The notes under the pieces: generated by a model
What the model saw: only the letters and a program-made list of their open reading frames with translations
Told to the model about the DNA's origin: nothing
Database searches by the model: none
Origin: Bradyrhizobium sp. ISRA430
GTDB taxonomy: Bacteria > Pseudomonadota > Alphaproteobacteria > Rhizobiales > Xanthobacteraceae
Assembly (NCBI RefSeq): GCF_029909975.1
Contig: NZ_CP094516.1
Location: 5,332,001 to 5,396,000, forward strand
DNA: 64,000 nt
Direction of reading: 5' to 3'
Position numbers and translations under genes: made by a program
In this document: in pieces, positions 8,468-17,232 of the stretch
Layout of the letters: every line of letters starts with the position of its first letter
Position numbering within the stretch: position 1 is the first letter of the stretch

Positions 8468-9271
8468 TCACGTGCGATCGGCGCGGAGGTCGGTCATGAC
8501 CGGCCCATCGCCGTTGAGCGGATTGGCCGGATCGCGCGTGTAGCGCAGCGTCTCGAAGCGCATCGCGCGCGCATCGATCATCAGGAGGCGGCCGACAAGG
8601 CCGTCGCCGAAGCCGACGATCTCGCGGATCGCCTCCAGCGCCATCATCGAGCCCAGCACGCCGGCAAGCGCGCCCATCACACCGGCCTCCGCGCAGGCCG
8701 GCACGGTGCCGGGCGGCGGCGCTTCCGGAAACAGGCAGCGGTAGCTCGGGTTGAACTCGCCGGCTTCGTTCCTCTCATGGGCGCGGATGGTGGTGAGCGA
8801 GCCGTCGAAAGTGCCGAGCGCCGCGGTGATCAGCGGCTTCTTCGCGAAGAAGCAGGCGTCCGAGACCAGATAGCGGGTCGAGAAATTATCGGAGCCGTCG
8901 AGCACCAGATCATAGTCGCCGATCAGCGACAGCGCGTTTTCGGCGTTGAGCCAGGTGGCATGCCCGACGAAGCGCACATGCGGATTGAGCGCCGAAATCC
9001 GCTCGGCGGCGCTCTCGACCTTGTGGCGGCCGATGTCAGGCGTCGTATGGATCACCTGGCGCTGAAGGTTGGACAGCGACACCACGTCGTCATCGACCAC
9101 GCCGAGCGTGCCGACGCCGGCCGCAGCCAGATACATCAGGGCCGGCGCACCGAGCCCGCCGGCGCCGATCACCAGCACGGAGGCCCGTTTCAGCGCGGCC
9201 TGGCCCGGCCCGCCGACATCGCGCAGCACGATATGGCGGGCATAGCGTTCGAGTTCGTCCGGGCTCAGCAT
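8468..9271 (-). CDS. MoeB/ThiF-family adenylyltransferase
   Basis: E1-like enzyme that adenylates the C-terminal Gly-Gly of a ubiquitin-like sulfur carrier (MoaD or ThiS) for molybdopterin or thiamine synthesis. The 267 residues include the ATP loop GAGGLG at 36-41, LSNLQRQV at 67-74, the ATP-binding Asp in LDGSDNF and the conserved Cys in PACAEAGVMG (C193). The zinc-binding pairs of E. coli MoeB are mostly missing: only one of the first CxxC remains (SYRC) and there is no C-terminal CxxC. The ATG at 9269-9271 has AGGGA upstream. An in-frame ATG 45 bp earlier is possible. Which carrier it serves cannot be told here. Confidence 0.87.
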   Translation of the reverse strand: MLSPDELERYARHIVLRDVGGPGQAALKRASVLVIGAGGLGAPALMYLAAAGVGTLGVVDDDVVSLSNLQRQVIHTTPDIGRHKVESAAERISALNPHVRFVGHATWLNAENALSLIGDYDLVLDGSDNFSTRYLVSDACFFAKKPLITAALGTFDGSLTTIRAHERNEAGEFNPSYRCLFPEAPPPGTVPACAEAGVMGALAGVLGSMMALEAIREIVGFGDGLVGRLLMIDARAMRFETLRYTRDPANPLNGDGPVMTDLRADRT

Positions 9272-9295
9272 CGTCTTCGTCCCTTCAAGGTGCTT

Positions 9296-9456
9296 CCCCT
9301 CATGGTGAGGAACCATAGGGTCCGCGCAAAGCGCGGCCCGTCAACAAATACTAGGCGCGTCTCCGAACGATGCTTCGCATCGCCGGGTGAACCATGAGGT
9401 CCCACCGGGGCCTTCATCCTTCGAGACGCCGCTTGCGCGGCTCCTCAGGATGAGGC
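9296..9456. repeat. Intergenic palindromic repeat upstream of the MoeB-like gene
   Basis: Two linked imperfect palindromes. The first spans CCTCATGGTGAGGAACC to GTGAACCATGAGG. The second is TCATCCTTCGAGACGCC facing GGCTCCTCAGGATGA. There is no open frame with a start and Shine-Dalgarno. Repeats of this composition are common in Bradyrhizobium intergenic DNA as I recall. Confidence 0.55.
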
Positions 9457-9568
9457 TTGAGGGCGTGGCGTTGCGGCCTCCGTTGCCACCTGAACCACCC
9501 TGAGATTGGTCGCGACCAACGAGATGTGCTTCGATGCCATCACGTTCAATGGGGCGGCTGGATTTGTC

Positions 9569-11284
9569 ATGAGATCGATGCTTGCGGCAACACTGATGTT
9601 CGCGGCGGCCGCGGGCGCGAACGCCCAGATGGCAACGCCACAGATCCCCGGCGCCAAGCCGAAGACGGTCCAGGCCGTGCCGGTCCGCCCGGCGTTGCAG
9701 ACGCCGTCGGAAACGGCGGATGCCATGGCGCAGGCGGAACGGTTGTCGCTCCAGTCCGACCTCGCCTGGATCGGCCAATATAACGGCGCCATCACCGGTG
9801 ACGTCAGCGAGCGCATGGTCAACGCCATCAAGGAATATCAGAAGGCCAAGGGCGGCAAGCCGACCGGGACGCTCAATCCGCAGGAGCGCGCCGCACTCGC
9901 AGAGACTGCGCGCCGCAAGCAGGAGAGCGTCGGCTGGAAGATCGTGATGGAGCCGACCAGCGGCGCGCGGCTCGGCATTCCCGGCAAGCTGGTACCGCAG
10001 CAGGTGACCGATGCCAGCGGCTCGAAATGGACCTCGCCGAGCGGGACGGTGCAGGTGCAGCTCAGCCGTCGCAAGGAGGCGAGCCCGAGCACGGCAAAGC
10101 TCGCCGAGGTGGAGAAGAAGGGGCCGGCAGGACGCAGGGTCGACTACACCGTGGTGAAGCCCGACTTCTTCGTGCTGTCGGGACTCCAGGGGCTGAACAA
10201 GTTTTACGTGCGCGGCACCTTCAAGGGCGATGAAGTCCGCATCATGACGATCCTCTACGACCAGGCCATGGAAAACGCCGTCGAGCCGGTGGTGATCGCG
10301 ATGTCGAGCGCCTTCAATGCATTTCCGTCGGGGCCGCTGGCGGGACCACCGCCACGGAAGACCGTCGAATACGGCACCGGCATCGTCGTCAGCGACGATG
10401 GCGCGATCGTCACCGATCGCCTGGTCACGGATAGCTGCCTGGCGATTACGATCGGCGGCTATGGCAGTGCCGACCTTATCGCCGACGACGAGGAGCATGA
10501 TCTCGCGCTGCTGCACATCTACGGCGCGCGCGGCCTGAAGCCGCTCAATCTTGCAGGCGCCGCGGCGAAGACGAATGTCGATATCATCGGCATCGCGGAT
10601 CCGCAGAACCAGGGCGGGGCGGCCGGCGTATCGAGCCTCAAGGCGGCGCTCGCGCCGGTCACGGTTAGCGAGTTCGCCCTGTCCCCGCCGCCGGCGATCG
10701 GGTTCTCCGGCAGCCCCGCGATCGGCGGCGACGGCAAGTTCGTCGGGATCGCGCTGTTGAAGCCGGCGATGGTCGCCGGACCCGCGACATCGGTGCCGGC
10801 ATCACAAGCCGTGATGGTCTCCGCGGACGCGGTCCGCGATTTCCTGAAGGCCAATGATGGATGTCACGGCGAACGGCACGTCTATGGACGCGAAAGCCGC
10901 CGTCGTGCGCGTGATCTGCGTACGGAAGTAAATCAGCTCAACCTGAACCGTACGCCGCCACGCGCGAGTCCGCCGGATATCCCGACCGGCGTGCCGTCGG
11001 CGCGCCAGCAGGCGGCGCCAGTCATGGTGCCGTCCTCGTGGAAGGCGATGCCGTTCATGCCGCCGGCCACCGTCGCGACGACGTCGATCCTGTGGCCGAG
11101 GCTCGCGAGCTTCGCGCGCACGCTCTCGGGCACTGCCTGCTCGAGCTCCAGCGCATTGCCCTCGGTCCACACGCGCGGCGCCTCGACCGCCTCCTGCAAG
11201 CTCATGCCGTGGTCAATCAGGTTGACCAGCGCCTGCATCGCACTCGGGAAGATGCGCTTGCCGCCGGGCAGGCCGAGCGCATAA
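9569..11284 (+). CDS. Exported trypsin-like (pseudo)protease with frameshifted 3' end
   Basis: The protein has a signal peptide (MRSMLAATLMFAAAAGANAQ), a peptidoglycan-binding-like helical block (~residues 55-110) and a trypsin-like fold (~265-430) seen in GTGIVVSDDGAIVTD, DLALL and GFSGSPAI. The Ser and Asp positions are kept, but the His position reads VTDRLV, so proteolysis is doubtful. The homologous reading stops near residue 430. A (GATG)2 duplication at 10856-10863 shifts the frame, and the original-looking tail VVRVICVRK ends at TAA 10929-10931. As sequenced, the frame runs on to 11284 antisense to ggt and gives a spurious Ser/Pro-rich tail. The start ATG 9569 is chosen for the signal peptide. 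Upstream ATGs exist. Confidence 0.72.
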   Translation: MRSMLAATLMFAAAAGANAQMATPQIPGAKPKTVQAVPVRPALQTPSETADAMAQAERLSLQSDLAWIGQYNGAITGDVSERMVNAIKEYQKAKGGKPTGTLNPQERAALAETARRKQESVGWKIVMEPTSGARLGIPGKLVPQQVTDASGSKWTSPSGTVQVQLSRRKEASPSTAKLAEVEKKGPAGRRVDYTVVKPDFFVLSGLQGLNKFYVRGTFKGDEVRIMTILYDQAMENAVEPVVIAMSSAFNAFPSGPLAGPPPRKTVEYGTGIVVSDDGAIVTDRLVTDSCLAITIGGYGSADLIADDEEHDLALLHIYGARGLKPLNLAGAAAKTNVDIIGIADPQNQGGAAGVSSLKAALAPVTVSEFALSPPPAIGFSGSPAIGGDGKFVGIALLKPAMVAGPATSVPASQAVMVSADAVRDFLKANDGCHGERHVYGRESRRRARDLRTEVNQLNLNRTPPRASPPDIPTGVPSARQQAAPVMVPSSWKAMPFMPPATVATTSILWPRLASFARTLSGTACSSSSALPSVHTRGASTASCKLMPWSIRLTSACIALGKMRLPPGRPSA

Positions 11285-12612
11285 CGCAGCTTGCCATCGT
11301 GCAACGCCATCATCGGCGACATCGAGGTGGTGACGCGCTTGCCCGGCGCCAGCGACAGCGCGTGGCCGGGACGCGGATCGAACAGGTTCATGTAGTTGTT
11401 GGCGATGGCCCCGAGGCCCGGGATCAGGATCTTCGCGCCGAACAGGTTGTTAATGGTCTGCGTGGTCGCGACCACGTTGCCGAACGAGTCCGCCGCCGTC
11501 ATGTGCGTGGTGTGCGCGCCTTCGAGCGGCGACACACCGGCGCCCCACGCCTGCGCCCGCGCCGGATCGATGGCTTGGCGGCGCTCCTCGGCATAGGCCT
11601 TTGACGTGAGCCGCTCCACGGGCACGCCAACATAATCGGGATCGCCGCTGGCCGCGGCGCGATCGGCGAACGCGATCTTCAGGACTTCAGCGAGGTAGTG
11701 AATGGTCTCGGGTGTTCCGAAGCCGAGACCGCCGAGGTCGTAACCCTCCAGGATGTTCAGCATTTGCGCGATATGCACGCCGGAGGCCGCGGGCGGCGGC
11801 GGCCCAAAGATGGCCCAGCCGCGATAATCGGCGCGGATCGGCTGCCGCTCGACGGTCCTGTAATGGGTCAGGTCGGCGCGCCGGATGAAGCCGCCAGCCT
11901 CCTCCATGTAGTCGACGAGGATCTCGCCGAGCGGCCCCTCGTAGAGCGCCTTCTCGCCGTGGTCGGCGATGGTGCGCAGCGTCTCGGCATATTCGGCCTG
12001 CACCACGCGTTCGCCGACTTTCAAGGGCTCACCGTTCGGCAGGAAGATCGCGGCGATCGGCTTGTCCTTGCGCATCTCGGCCGCGCTCTCGCTGATGCAT
12101 TCGTGCAGGTAGGGCGTCGCCGCATAGCCGCGCGCGGCGTGCTTGATCGCGGGCTGCATGACATCGGCGAGCGGCATGGTGCCGAACCGGCGCAGCGTCT
12201 CGCACCAGGCCTTCAGCGAGCCCGGCACCGCAACCGCCTTCGGGCCGTTGAGATTCTCATTGCCGACGGTGTCGAACACATCATGCGCTGAGCCGGGCTT
12301 GGACACGTAGGTGTCTTCGCGCACCGCTAAGGGCACCGTGCTCTGACCGTCGATGAACCGATGGCTGCCGTCGGCGAGGCGAATATGGGCCATGCCGCCG
12401 CCGATGATACCGACCATCATCGGCTCGACCACGGTCAGCGTGAACAGCGTCGCGATCGCGGCATCGATGGCGTTGCCACCGGCAGCCAGCATCTCGGCGC
12501 CGGCGCTGGAGGCCAGCGGATGGTTGCTGACCACCATGCCGCGGCTCGAAACCGCCGGCATTTTCTGGCATTCAAAGGTGGTTGCCGTCCGGTCCCGCCA
12601 ATTGGTGCTCAT
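10933..12612 (-). CDS. ggt: Gamma-glutamyltransferase (Ntn hydrolase)
   Basis: Cleaves gamma-glutamyl bonds of glutathione and related amides. It is an Ntn-hydrolase that self-cleaves before a catalytic Thr. The 559-residue protein has MVVSNHPLASSAGAEMLAAGGNA-type start motifs, and the processing region has GAHTTHMTAADSFGN near residue 366, with the nucleophile Thr in TTHMT. TSMSPMM and GLPGGKRI in the small subunit are also conserved. No clear signal peptide is seen. It may be periplasmic by another route or cytosolic. The ATG at 12610-12612 is preferred. Its 3' end lies 1 bp from the old stop of the protease-like gene. Confidence 0.92.
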   Translation of the reverse strand: MSTNWRDRTATTFECQKMPAVSSRGMVVSNHPLASSAGAEMLAAGGNAIDAAIATLFTLTVVEPMMVGIIGGGMAHIRLADGSHRFIDGQSTVPLAVREDTYVSKPGSAHDVFDTVGNENLNGPKAVAVPGSLKAWCETLRRFGTMPLADVMQPAIKHAARGYAATPYLHECISESAAEMRKDKPIAAIFLPNGEPLKVGERVVQAEYAETLRTIADHGEKALYEGPLGEILVDYMEEAGGFIRRADLTHYRTVERQPIRADYRGWAIFGPPPPAASGVHIAQMLNILEGYDLGGLGFGTPETIHYLAEVLKIAFADRAAASGDPDYVGVPVERLTSKAYAEERRQAIDPARAQAWGAGVSPLEGAHTTHMTAADSFGNVVATTQTINNLFGAKILIPGLGAIANNYMNLFDPRPGHALSLAPGKRVTTSMSPMMALHDGKLRYALGLPGGKRIFPSAMQALVNLIDHGMSLQEAVEAPRVWTEGNALELEQAVPESVRAKLASLGHRIDVVATVAGGMNGIAFHEDGTMTGAACWRADGTPVGISGGLARGGVRFRLS

Positions 12613-12851
12613 GCCGCTCGTCCCTCTTGTTCGCAGCGGCGAGGACATCATACGTGGGACTACGGGTCCAGTATTGGTACGGATTAGCTGGCATTCCCGA
12701 TTCCGTCATCATCGCTGGCGTTGATTCGGACATCCGCGATCCCCTTTGGATCGGGCTGGGCACGTCCTGAGCAAGAAGCGCTCAGCATCGAGAAGCGATG
12801 CACGTTCGCGTGGCGTATCCAGACCCAAGCACTCCAAAGGAAGCAATTTCC

Positions 12852-13595
12852 ATGCACACGATCGTACTGGCCACCCAAAAGGGTGGCAGCGGCAAGAGCA
12901 CGCTTGCCATCGGCCTTGCGCTGGCAGCCAGGCATGCCGGCTTCACCGTCCGCCTGATCGAGACCGACCCGCAGGGCACCCTGTCGAGCTGGCAGCGCCG
13001 CCGCGGCGATGCGGATCCCGTCGTCGAGCCGATCTATCACGCTGCCGACATCGCGCCGCGCCTGCAGATGCTGGCTGGCAGCGGCCTCCAGCTTGCGATC
13101 GTCGATACCGCGGCGGGCCTCAGCGCCGCGACCACCGCCGCGATCCGCCATTGCGATCTCTGCCTGATCCCGGCGCGCCCGAGCGTCGCCGACATCGAGG
13201 CCACCGCCTCGACGCTGAGCGTCGCGCGCGCCTGGAAGCGGCCCTTTGGCTTCGTCCTGAACCAGACCCCGATCCGCGGCCAGCGCATCGACAATGCGGC
13301 CAACAGGCTTGCCGACGAAGCGGCGCTCGACCTCGCCGACGTGCTCGCACGCCCGCTGATCGTGATGCGCAACGACCACCAGGATTCGCTCGCGGCCGGC
13401 CTTGCCGTCAGCGAGTTCGCACCGAACGGCAAGTCGGCGGACGAGATCCGCGGGCTATGGCGCTGGATCGAGACCCGGCTCGAGCTTTCGGCTGCGACCA
13501 ATCCTCTGATCGACCAGGTCATTCCGGAGGCGGACGGAATGCTGCACGTCGCCGTCACCGAGCTCTCATCGAGCGAGACGACACTGGCGTCCTGA
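12852..13595 (+). CDS. Orphan ParA/MinD-family ATPase
   Basis: A 247-residue deviant Walker P-loop ATPase. The motif KGGSGKST covers residues 10-17, with the signature Lys at K10, then ETDPQGTLSSW and DTAAGLS as switch regions. Such ATPases position DNA, chromosomes or protein clusters. No parB, parS or flagellar/chemotaxis partner is adjacent, so the cargo is unknown. The ATG at 12852 has AAGGAAG eight bases upstream. The ggt gene is divergent 239 bp away. Confidence 0.88.
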   Translation: MHTIVLATQKGGSGKSTLAIGLALAARHAGFTVRLIETDPQGTLSSWQRRRGDADPVVEPIYHAADIAPRLQMLAGSGLQLAIVDTAAGLSAATTAAIRHCDLCLIPARPSVADIEATASTLSVARAWKRPFGFVLNQTPIRGQRIDNAANRLADEAALDLADVLARPLIVMRNDHQDSLAAGLAVSEFAPNGKSADEIRGLWRWIETRLELSAATNPLIDQVIPEADGMLHVAVTELSSSETTLAS

Positions 13596-13727
13596 GCGGG
13601 GCGATCGCTCGAGACGCCGGCCGGGCGCGCTTCGCTATCCGGTCGCGAAGCACCCAAGCGGCGAAGCAATCCGGCCACCAGCCCGGCCGGATTACTTCGC
13701 TTCGTTTCTCGGAAGCTCCATCCATCC

Positions 13728-13807
13728 CGTCATTGCGAGCGCAGCGAAGCAATCCAGAATCTTTCCGCGGTGACAGTCTGGATTGTCTCGCTGCGCTCGC
13801 AATGACG
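13728..13807. repeat. Long inverted repeat between parA-like gene and mutM
   Basis: Two 31-bp arms (13728-13758 and 13777-13807) are complementary at 29 of 31 positions around an 18-bp loop. Core motifs are CGTCATTGCGAGCGCAGCGA on the left and its complement on the right. It lies between convergent genes, so the hairpin could end both transcripts. It may also be an interspersed repeat of the genome. Confidence 0.75.
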
Positions 13808-13857
13808 TCCGTGGTGAGCTCGTCACGCTCACGGCCTTTCGGCCGCAAGTCCGATCC

Positions 13858-14739
13858 TCATTTCTGACATTTCGGACACCAGAAGGTCGAACGGCCGTTC
13901 TGGGTGAAACGCTCGACCGTGCCGCCGCAACCGGGCGTCTTGCAGACGCCGCCTTCGCGGTCATAGACCTTGAACGAGTGCTGGAAATAGCCGAGCTCGC
14001 CTGAGGTCTGGCGATGATCGCGCAGCGACGAGCCGCCGGCCTTGATCGCATCGTTCAACACGGTGTGGATCGCGCCGACCAGCCGCTTGGCATGATCGCT
14101 CGGCTCGCCCTTTTTGGTCGCGAGCGTGGCGGCGATCCGCCGCGGCGACAGATGCGAGCGATGCAGCGCCTCGCAGACATAGATGTTGCCGAGTCCCGCC
14201 ACCACGCGCTGGTCGAGCAGCGCAGCCTTCAGGCTCGTGGTCTTGCCTGCGCAGGACCGCGCCAGCATCGCAGCATCGAATTCATTGCCGAGCGGCTCGG
14301 GGCCGAGTCCGCGCAGCAACGGCTCCTCGTCGAGCGCGTTGCGCGCAATCACTTTCATGTAACCGAAGCGGCGCGGATCGTTGAAGACGACGTCGGCGCC
14401 GGAGGACATCCGAAACAGCACGTGGTCGTGCGTGGTGTCCTTGCCGCGCGGATAGTGAAACTCGCCAGGCGCCACGTCGTTGTCGGGCTTGATGACACGG
14501 AATGAGCCCGACATGCCCAGATGCATCAGCAGCACATCGCCGGAGACGAGATCGGCCATGAGATATTTTGCGCGGCGGCCGAGCCCGGTGACGACCTGCC
14601 CTCGGAGCCGGGCCACGAAATCCGGCTGAAAGGGAAAGCGCAAGTCGGCGCGGCGGGCCTCCGCACTCAAGATCTTGGCACCCTCCATGACGGGCTGGAG
14701 GCCGCGGCGGACGGTCTCGACTTCGGGCAATTCAGGCAT
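13858..14739 (-). CDS. mutM: Formamidopyrimidine-DNA glycosylase MutM
   Basis: Base-excision repair enzyme that removes 8-oxoguanine and ring-opened purines and nicks the abasic site. The 293-residue protein begins [14 protein letters not shown], so the catalytic Pro2 and Glu3 are present. A Lys in [11 protein letters not shown] acts in catalysis. The C-terminal zinc finger has CKTPGCGG ... FWCPKCQ with all four Cys. It is divergent from ubiE with 81 bp between. Confidence 0.97.
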   Translation of the reverse strand: MPELPEVETVRRGLQPVMEGAKILSAEARRADLRFPFQPDFVARLRGQVVTGLGRRAKYLMADLVSGDVLLMHLGMSGSFRVIKPDNDVAPGEFHYPRGKDTTHDHVLFRMSSGADVVFNDPRRFGYMKVIARNALDEEPLLRGLGPEPLGNEFDAAMLARSCAGKTTSLKAALLDQRVVAGLGNIYVCEALHRSHLSPRRIAATLATKKGEPSDHAKRLVGAIHTVLNDAIKAGGSSLRDHRQTSGELGYFQHSFKVYDREGGVCKTPGCGGTVERFTQNGRSTFWCPKCQK

Positions 14740-14820
14740 GGTCAGGCATTCACCTTACGAGGGCAGTGTGATAGCGCCATTGCGGCGGCCGCGCTATGGT
14801 CCGCCTCGCGGAGTAGAGTA

Positions 14821-15582
14821 ATGGATCGGCCGGGCGATACCACGCATTTTGGCTTCAGGGACGTCCCGCTAGGGGACAAGCAGACGCTGGTGAACGATGT
14901 GTTTCACAGCGTGGCGTCGCGTTACGACCTGATGAACGACCTGATGTCGGGCGGCCTGCATCGGGTCTGGAAAGACATCATGATCAACACGCTCGATCCG
15001 CCGAGGGGCGACCGGCCGTTCGCGCTGCTCGACGTCGCCGGCGGCACCGGCGACATTTCCTTCCGCGCCGCCAAGGCGGCGGGCCCCGGCTTCCACGCCA
15101 CCGTCTGCGACATAAACGCCGACATGCTGGCCGTGGGACGCGAGCGCGCCGCCAAGCAGCATCTGGAGACCCAGATCGACTTCGTCGAAGGCAATGCCGA
15201 AGCCCTCGCCTTTGCCGATCGCAACTTCGACGCATATACGATTGCTTTCGGCATCCGCAACGTGCCGCGGATCGATCTCGCCTTGCGCGAGGCCTATCGC
15301 GTGCTGAAGCCCGGCAGCCGTTTTCTGTGCCTGGAGTTTTCCACCGTCGAGGTGCCCGGGCTCGACCGGCTCTATGACCTGTTCTCGTTCAAGGTGATCC
15401 CGCCGCTCGGCCGCATGGTGACGGGCGACGCCGAGTCCTATCGCTATCTCGTCGAATCGATCCGCAAGTTTCCGAAGCCCAACGCCTTCGCCGACATGAT
15501 CCGTGATGCCGGCTTCGCCCGGGTGAGCTGGCAAACCTTGTCCGGCGGCATCGTCGCACTGCATTCGGGCTGGCGTTTGTGA
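14821..15582 (+). CDS. ubiE: Demethylmenaquinone/2-methoxy-6-polyprenyl-1,4-benzoquinol methylase UbiE
   Basis: SAM-dependent C-methyltransferase of ubiquinone synthesis. The 253 residues include the family motif [21 protein letters not shown], the SAM loop [15 protein letters not shown] and the C-terminal [12 protein letters not shown]. The ATG at 14821 with GGAG upstream gives a normal length. The stop overlaps the GTG start of ubiB (GTGA), implying translational coupling in a ubiE-ubiB unit. Confidence 0.97.
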   Translation: MDRPGDTTHFGFRDVPLGDKQTLVNDVFHSVASRYDLMNDLMSGGLHRVWKDIMINTLDPPRGDRPFALLDVAGGTGDISFRAAKAAGPGFHATVCDINADMLAVGRERAAKQHLETQIDFVEGNAEALAFADRNFDAYTIAFGIRNVPRIDLALREAYRVLKPGSRFLCLEFSTVEVPGLDRLYDLFSFKVIPPLGRMVTGDAESYRYLVESIRKFPKPNAFADMIRDAGFARVSWQTLSGGIVALHSGWRL

Positions 15583-17153
15583 TCTCTGCCATCCCCCACA
15601 TTGCGCGCCTGATGCGCGCCGCGTTCGTGTTCGCGCGCGAGGGCGTGTTCGGTTCCGTCGATCCGAGCCTGGTCCCGCCGCCCGGGCAGCTTGCGCTGAA
15701 GCTCGCGCGCCTCATCGAGCGGCGCGGCCCCAAGCACGGGCCGCGCGTGTCGCGCGCGTTGACGCGGATGGGCCCGGCCTATCTCAAGCTCGGGCAATTC
15801 CTGGCAACGCGCCCCGACGTCGTCGGCGTCAACATCGCGCGCGATCTTGAAAGCCTCCAGGATCGCCTGCCGCCGTTTCGGCAAGAGGACGCCGAGGCCG
15901 CCATCGTGACCTCGCTGGAGCGTCCGCTCAAGGATGTGTTCGCAAGCTTCGGTCAGCCGGTCGCGGCCGCCTCGATCGCGCAGGTGCATCGCGGCGAGGT
16001 GTTGCGCGACGGTATCCGCAAGCCGGTCGCGATCAAGGTGCTGCGGCCCAATGTGGCCGGGCGCTTCCGCCGCGACCTCTCCGATTTCTTCTTCGTCGCG
16101 CACAAGGCCGAAGCCTACTCGGCCGAAGCGCGGCGCTTGCGCCTCGTCGAGGTCATCAACACCATGTCCCGCGCGGTCGCCATGGAGATGGACCTGCGGC
16201 TGGAAGCGGCTGCGTTGTCGGAGATGGCGGAGAACACGCGCGACGATCCCGACTTCCGCGTGCCTGCGGTCGACTGGGACCGCACCACGCATAACGTGCT
16301 GACGATGGAGTGGATCGACGGCATCGCGCTGAACGATCACGCCCGCTTGCAGGAGGCACAGGTCGACCTGCCCGATCTCGGCCGCAAGATCATCCAGAGC
16401 TTCCTGCGTCACGCGCTGCGCGACGGCTTCTTCCACGCCGACATGCATCCAGGCAACCTGTTCCTGGACGATACGGGCCGTCTCGTCGCGGTCGATTTCG
16501 GCATCATGGGCCGGCTCGGGCTGAAGGAGCGACGCTTCCTCGCCGAGATCCTGCTCGGCTTCATCACCCGCGACTATCGCCGCGTGGCAGAGGTGCATTT
16601 CGAGGCGGGCTATGTGCCCGCGCATCACTCGGTGGAGAATTTCGCGCAGGCGATCCGTGCCATCGGCGAGCCGATCCACAACCGTACCGCCGAGGAAATC
16701 TCGATGGCGCGGCTGCTTACGCTGCTGCTCGAGGTCACCGGCCTGTTCGACATGCGCACCCGGCCCGAACTGATTCTGCTGCAGAAAACCATGGTGGTGG
16801 TCGAGGGCGTGGCGCGCGGCTTCGATCCCAGGCTCGACATCTGGAAGACCGCCGACCCCGTGGTGCGCGAATGGATCCAGCGCAATCTCGGCCCAATCGG
16901 CCGGGTGCAGGGCGCGCTCGCCGGGACCGGCGACCTCGCCCGTGTGCTGGCGAATCTGCCCGACATCGCCGCCCGCTCGGCCAAAGTGCTGGAGCAGCTC
17001 GAGACCATGACGCGGGAGGGCCTGCGGCTGTCGCCGGAAAGCATCGCGGCGATGGGCCGCAGCGAGGGCCGCAAGAACCGCTGGCGCACTGTGGCGCTCT
17101 GGATCATCGCGGCGACCTTCATCGGCATCCTGATCGCGGTCCGGAATCTATGA
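15579..17153 (+). CDS. ubiB: Ubiquinone biosynthesis protein UbiB (ABC1/ADCK atypical kinase)
   Basis: Atypical protein-kinase-like ATPase required for ubiquinone synthesis, acting at the inner membrane. The 524 residues carry the family KxGQ motif at K70-Q73 ([12 protein letters not shown]), the Ala-rich nucleotide loop [11 protein letters not shown], the catalytic [11 protein letters not shown] and the metal-binding VDFGIMG. A C-terminal membrane segment ([17 protein letters not shown]) ends the protein. GTG at 15579 overlaps the ubiE stop. An ATG 33 bp further in is an alternative. The stop lies in a 17-bp palindrome. Confidence 0.95.
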   Translation: MISAIPHIARLMRAAFVFAREGVFGSVDPSLVPPPGQLALKLARLIERRGPKHGPRVSRALTRMGPAYLKLGQFLATRPDVVGVNIARDLESLQDRLPPFRQEDAEAAIVTSLERPLKDVFASFGQPVAAASIAQVHRGEVLRDGIRKPVAIKVLRPNVAGRFRRDLSDFFFVAHKAEAYSAEARRLRLVEVINTMSRAVAMEMDLRLEAAALSEMAENTRDDPDFRVPAVDWDRTTHNVLTMEWIDGIALNDHARLQEAQVDLPDLGRKIIQSFLRHALRDGFFHADMHPGNLFLDDTGRLVAVDFGIMGRLGLKERRFLAEILLGFITRDYRRVAEVHFEAGYVPAHHSVENFAQAIRAIGEPIHNRTAEEISMARLLTLLLEVTGLFDMRTRPELILLQKTMVVVEGVARGFDPRLDIWKTADPVVREWIQRNLGPIGRVQGALAGTGDLARVLANLPDIAARSAKVLEQLETMTREGLRLSPESIAAMGRSEGRKNRWRTVALWIIAATFIGILIAVRNL

Positions 17154-17167
17154 TTGCACTGCAATCA
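17151..17167. promoter_or_regulatory. Palindrome at the ubiB stop, upstream of coaBC
   Basis: TGATTGCA-C-TGCAATCA is a perfect 8+1+8 palindrome. Its first three bases are the ubiB stop codon. It lies just 5' of the tandem repeats at 17171-17216, so it may be an additional protein site or part of the coaBC promoter. It is too AT-rich and has no T-run, so it is not a terminator. Confidence 0.4.
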
Positions 17168-17170
17168 TGT

Positions 17171-17216
17171 GGGTGATAGCATCGCTATCATTCGGGTGAT
17201 AGCATCGCTATCATTC
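17171..17216. promoter_or_regulatory. Tandem operator-like repeats before coaBC
   Basis: Two identical 23-bp repeats (17171-17193 and 17194-17216) stand head to tail. Each contains the 17-bp palindrome TGATAGC-ATC-GCTATCA, centred at 17182 and 17205, 23 bp (about two helical turns) apart. They end 7 bp before the GGAGGG Shine-Dalgarno of coaBC, ideal for a repressor. TGATAGCA-type half-sites are what I recall for the FitAB antitoxin complex of Neisseria, and coaBC itself starts with a FitA-like domain. Autoregulation is inferred. Confidence 0.7.
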
Positions 17217-17232
17217 CGTGCTGGAGGGCGTC

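Noticed and set aside
17171..17216. CRISPR repeats
   Set aside because: Only two adjacent 23-bp copies with no spacer, and no cas genes in the window.
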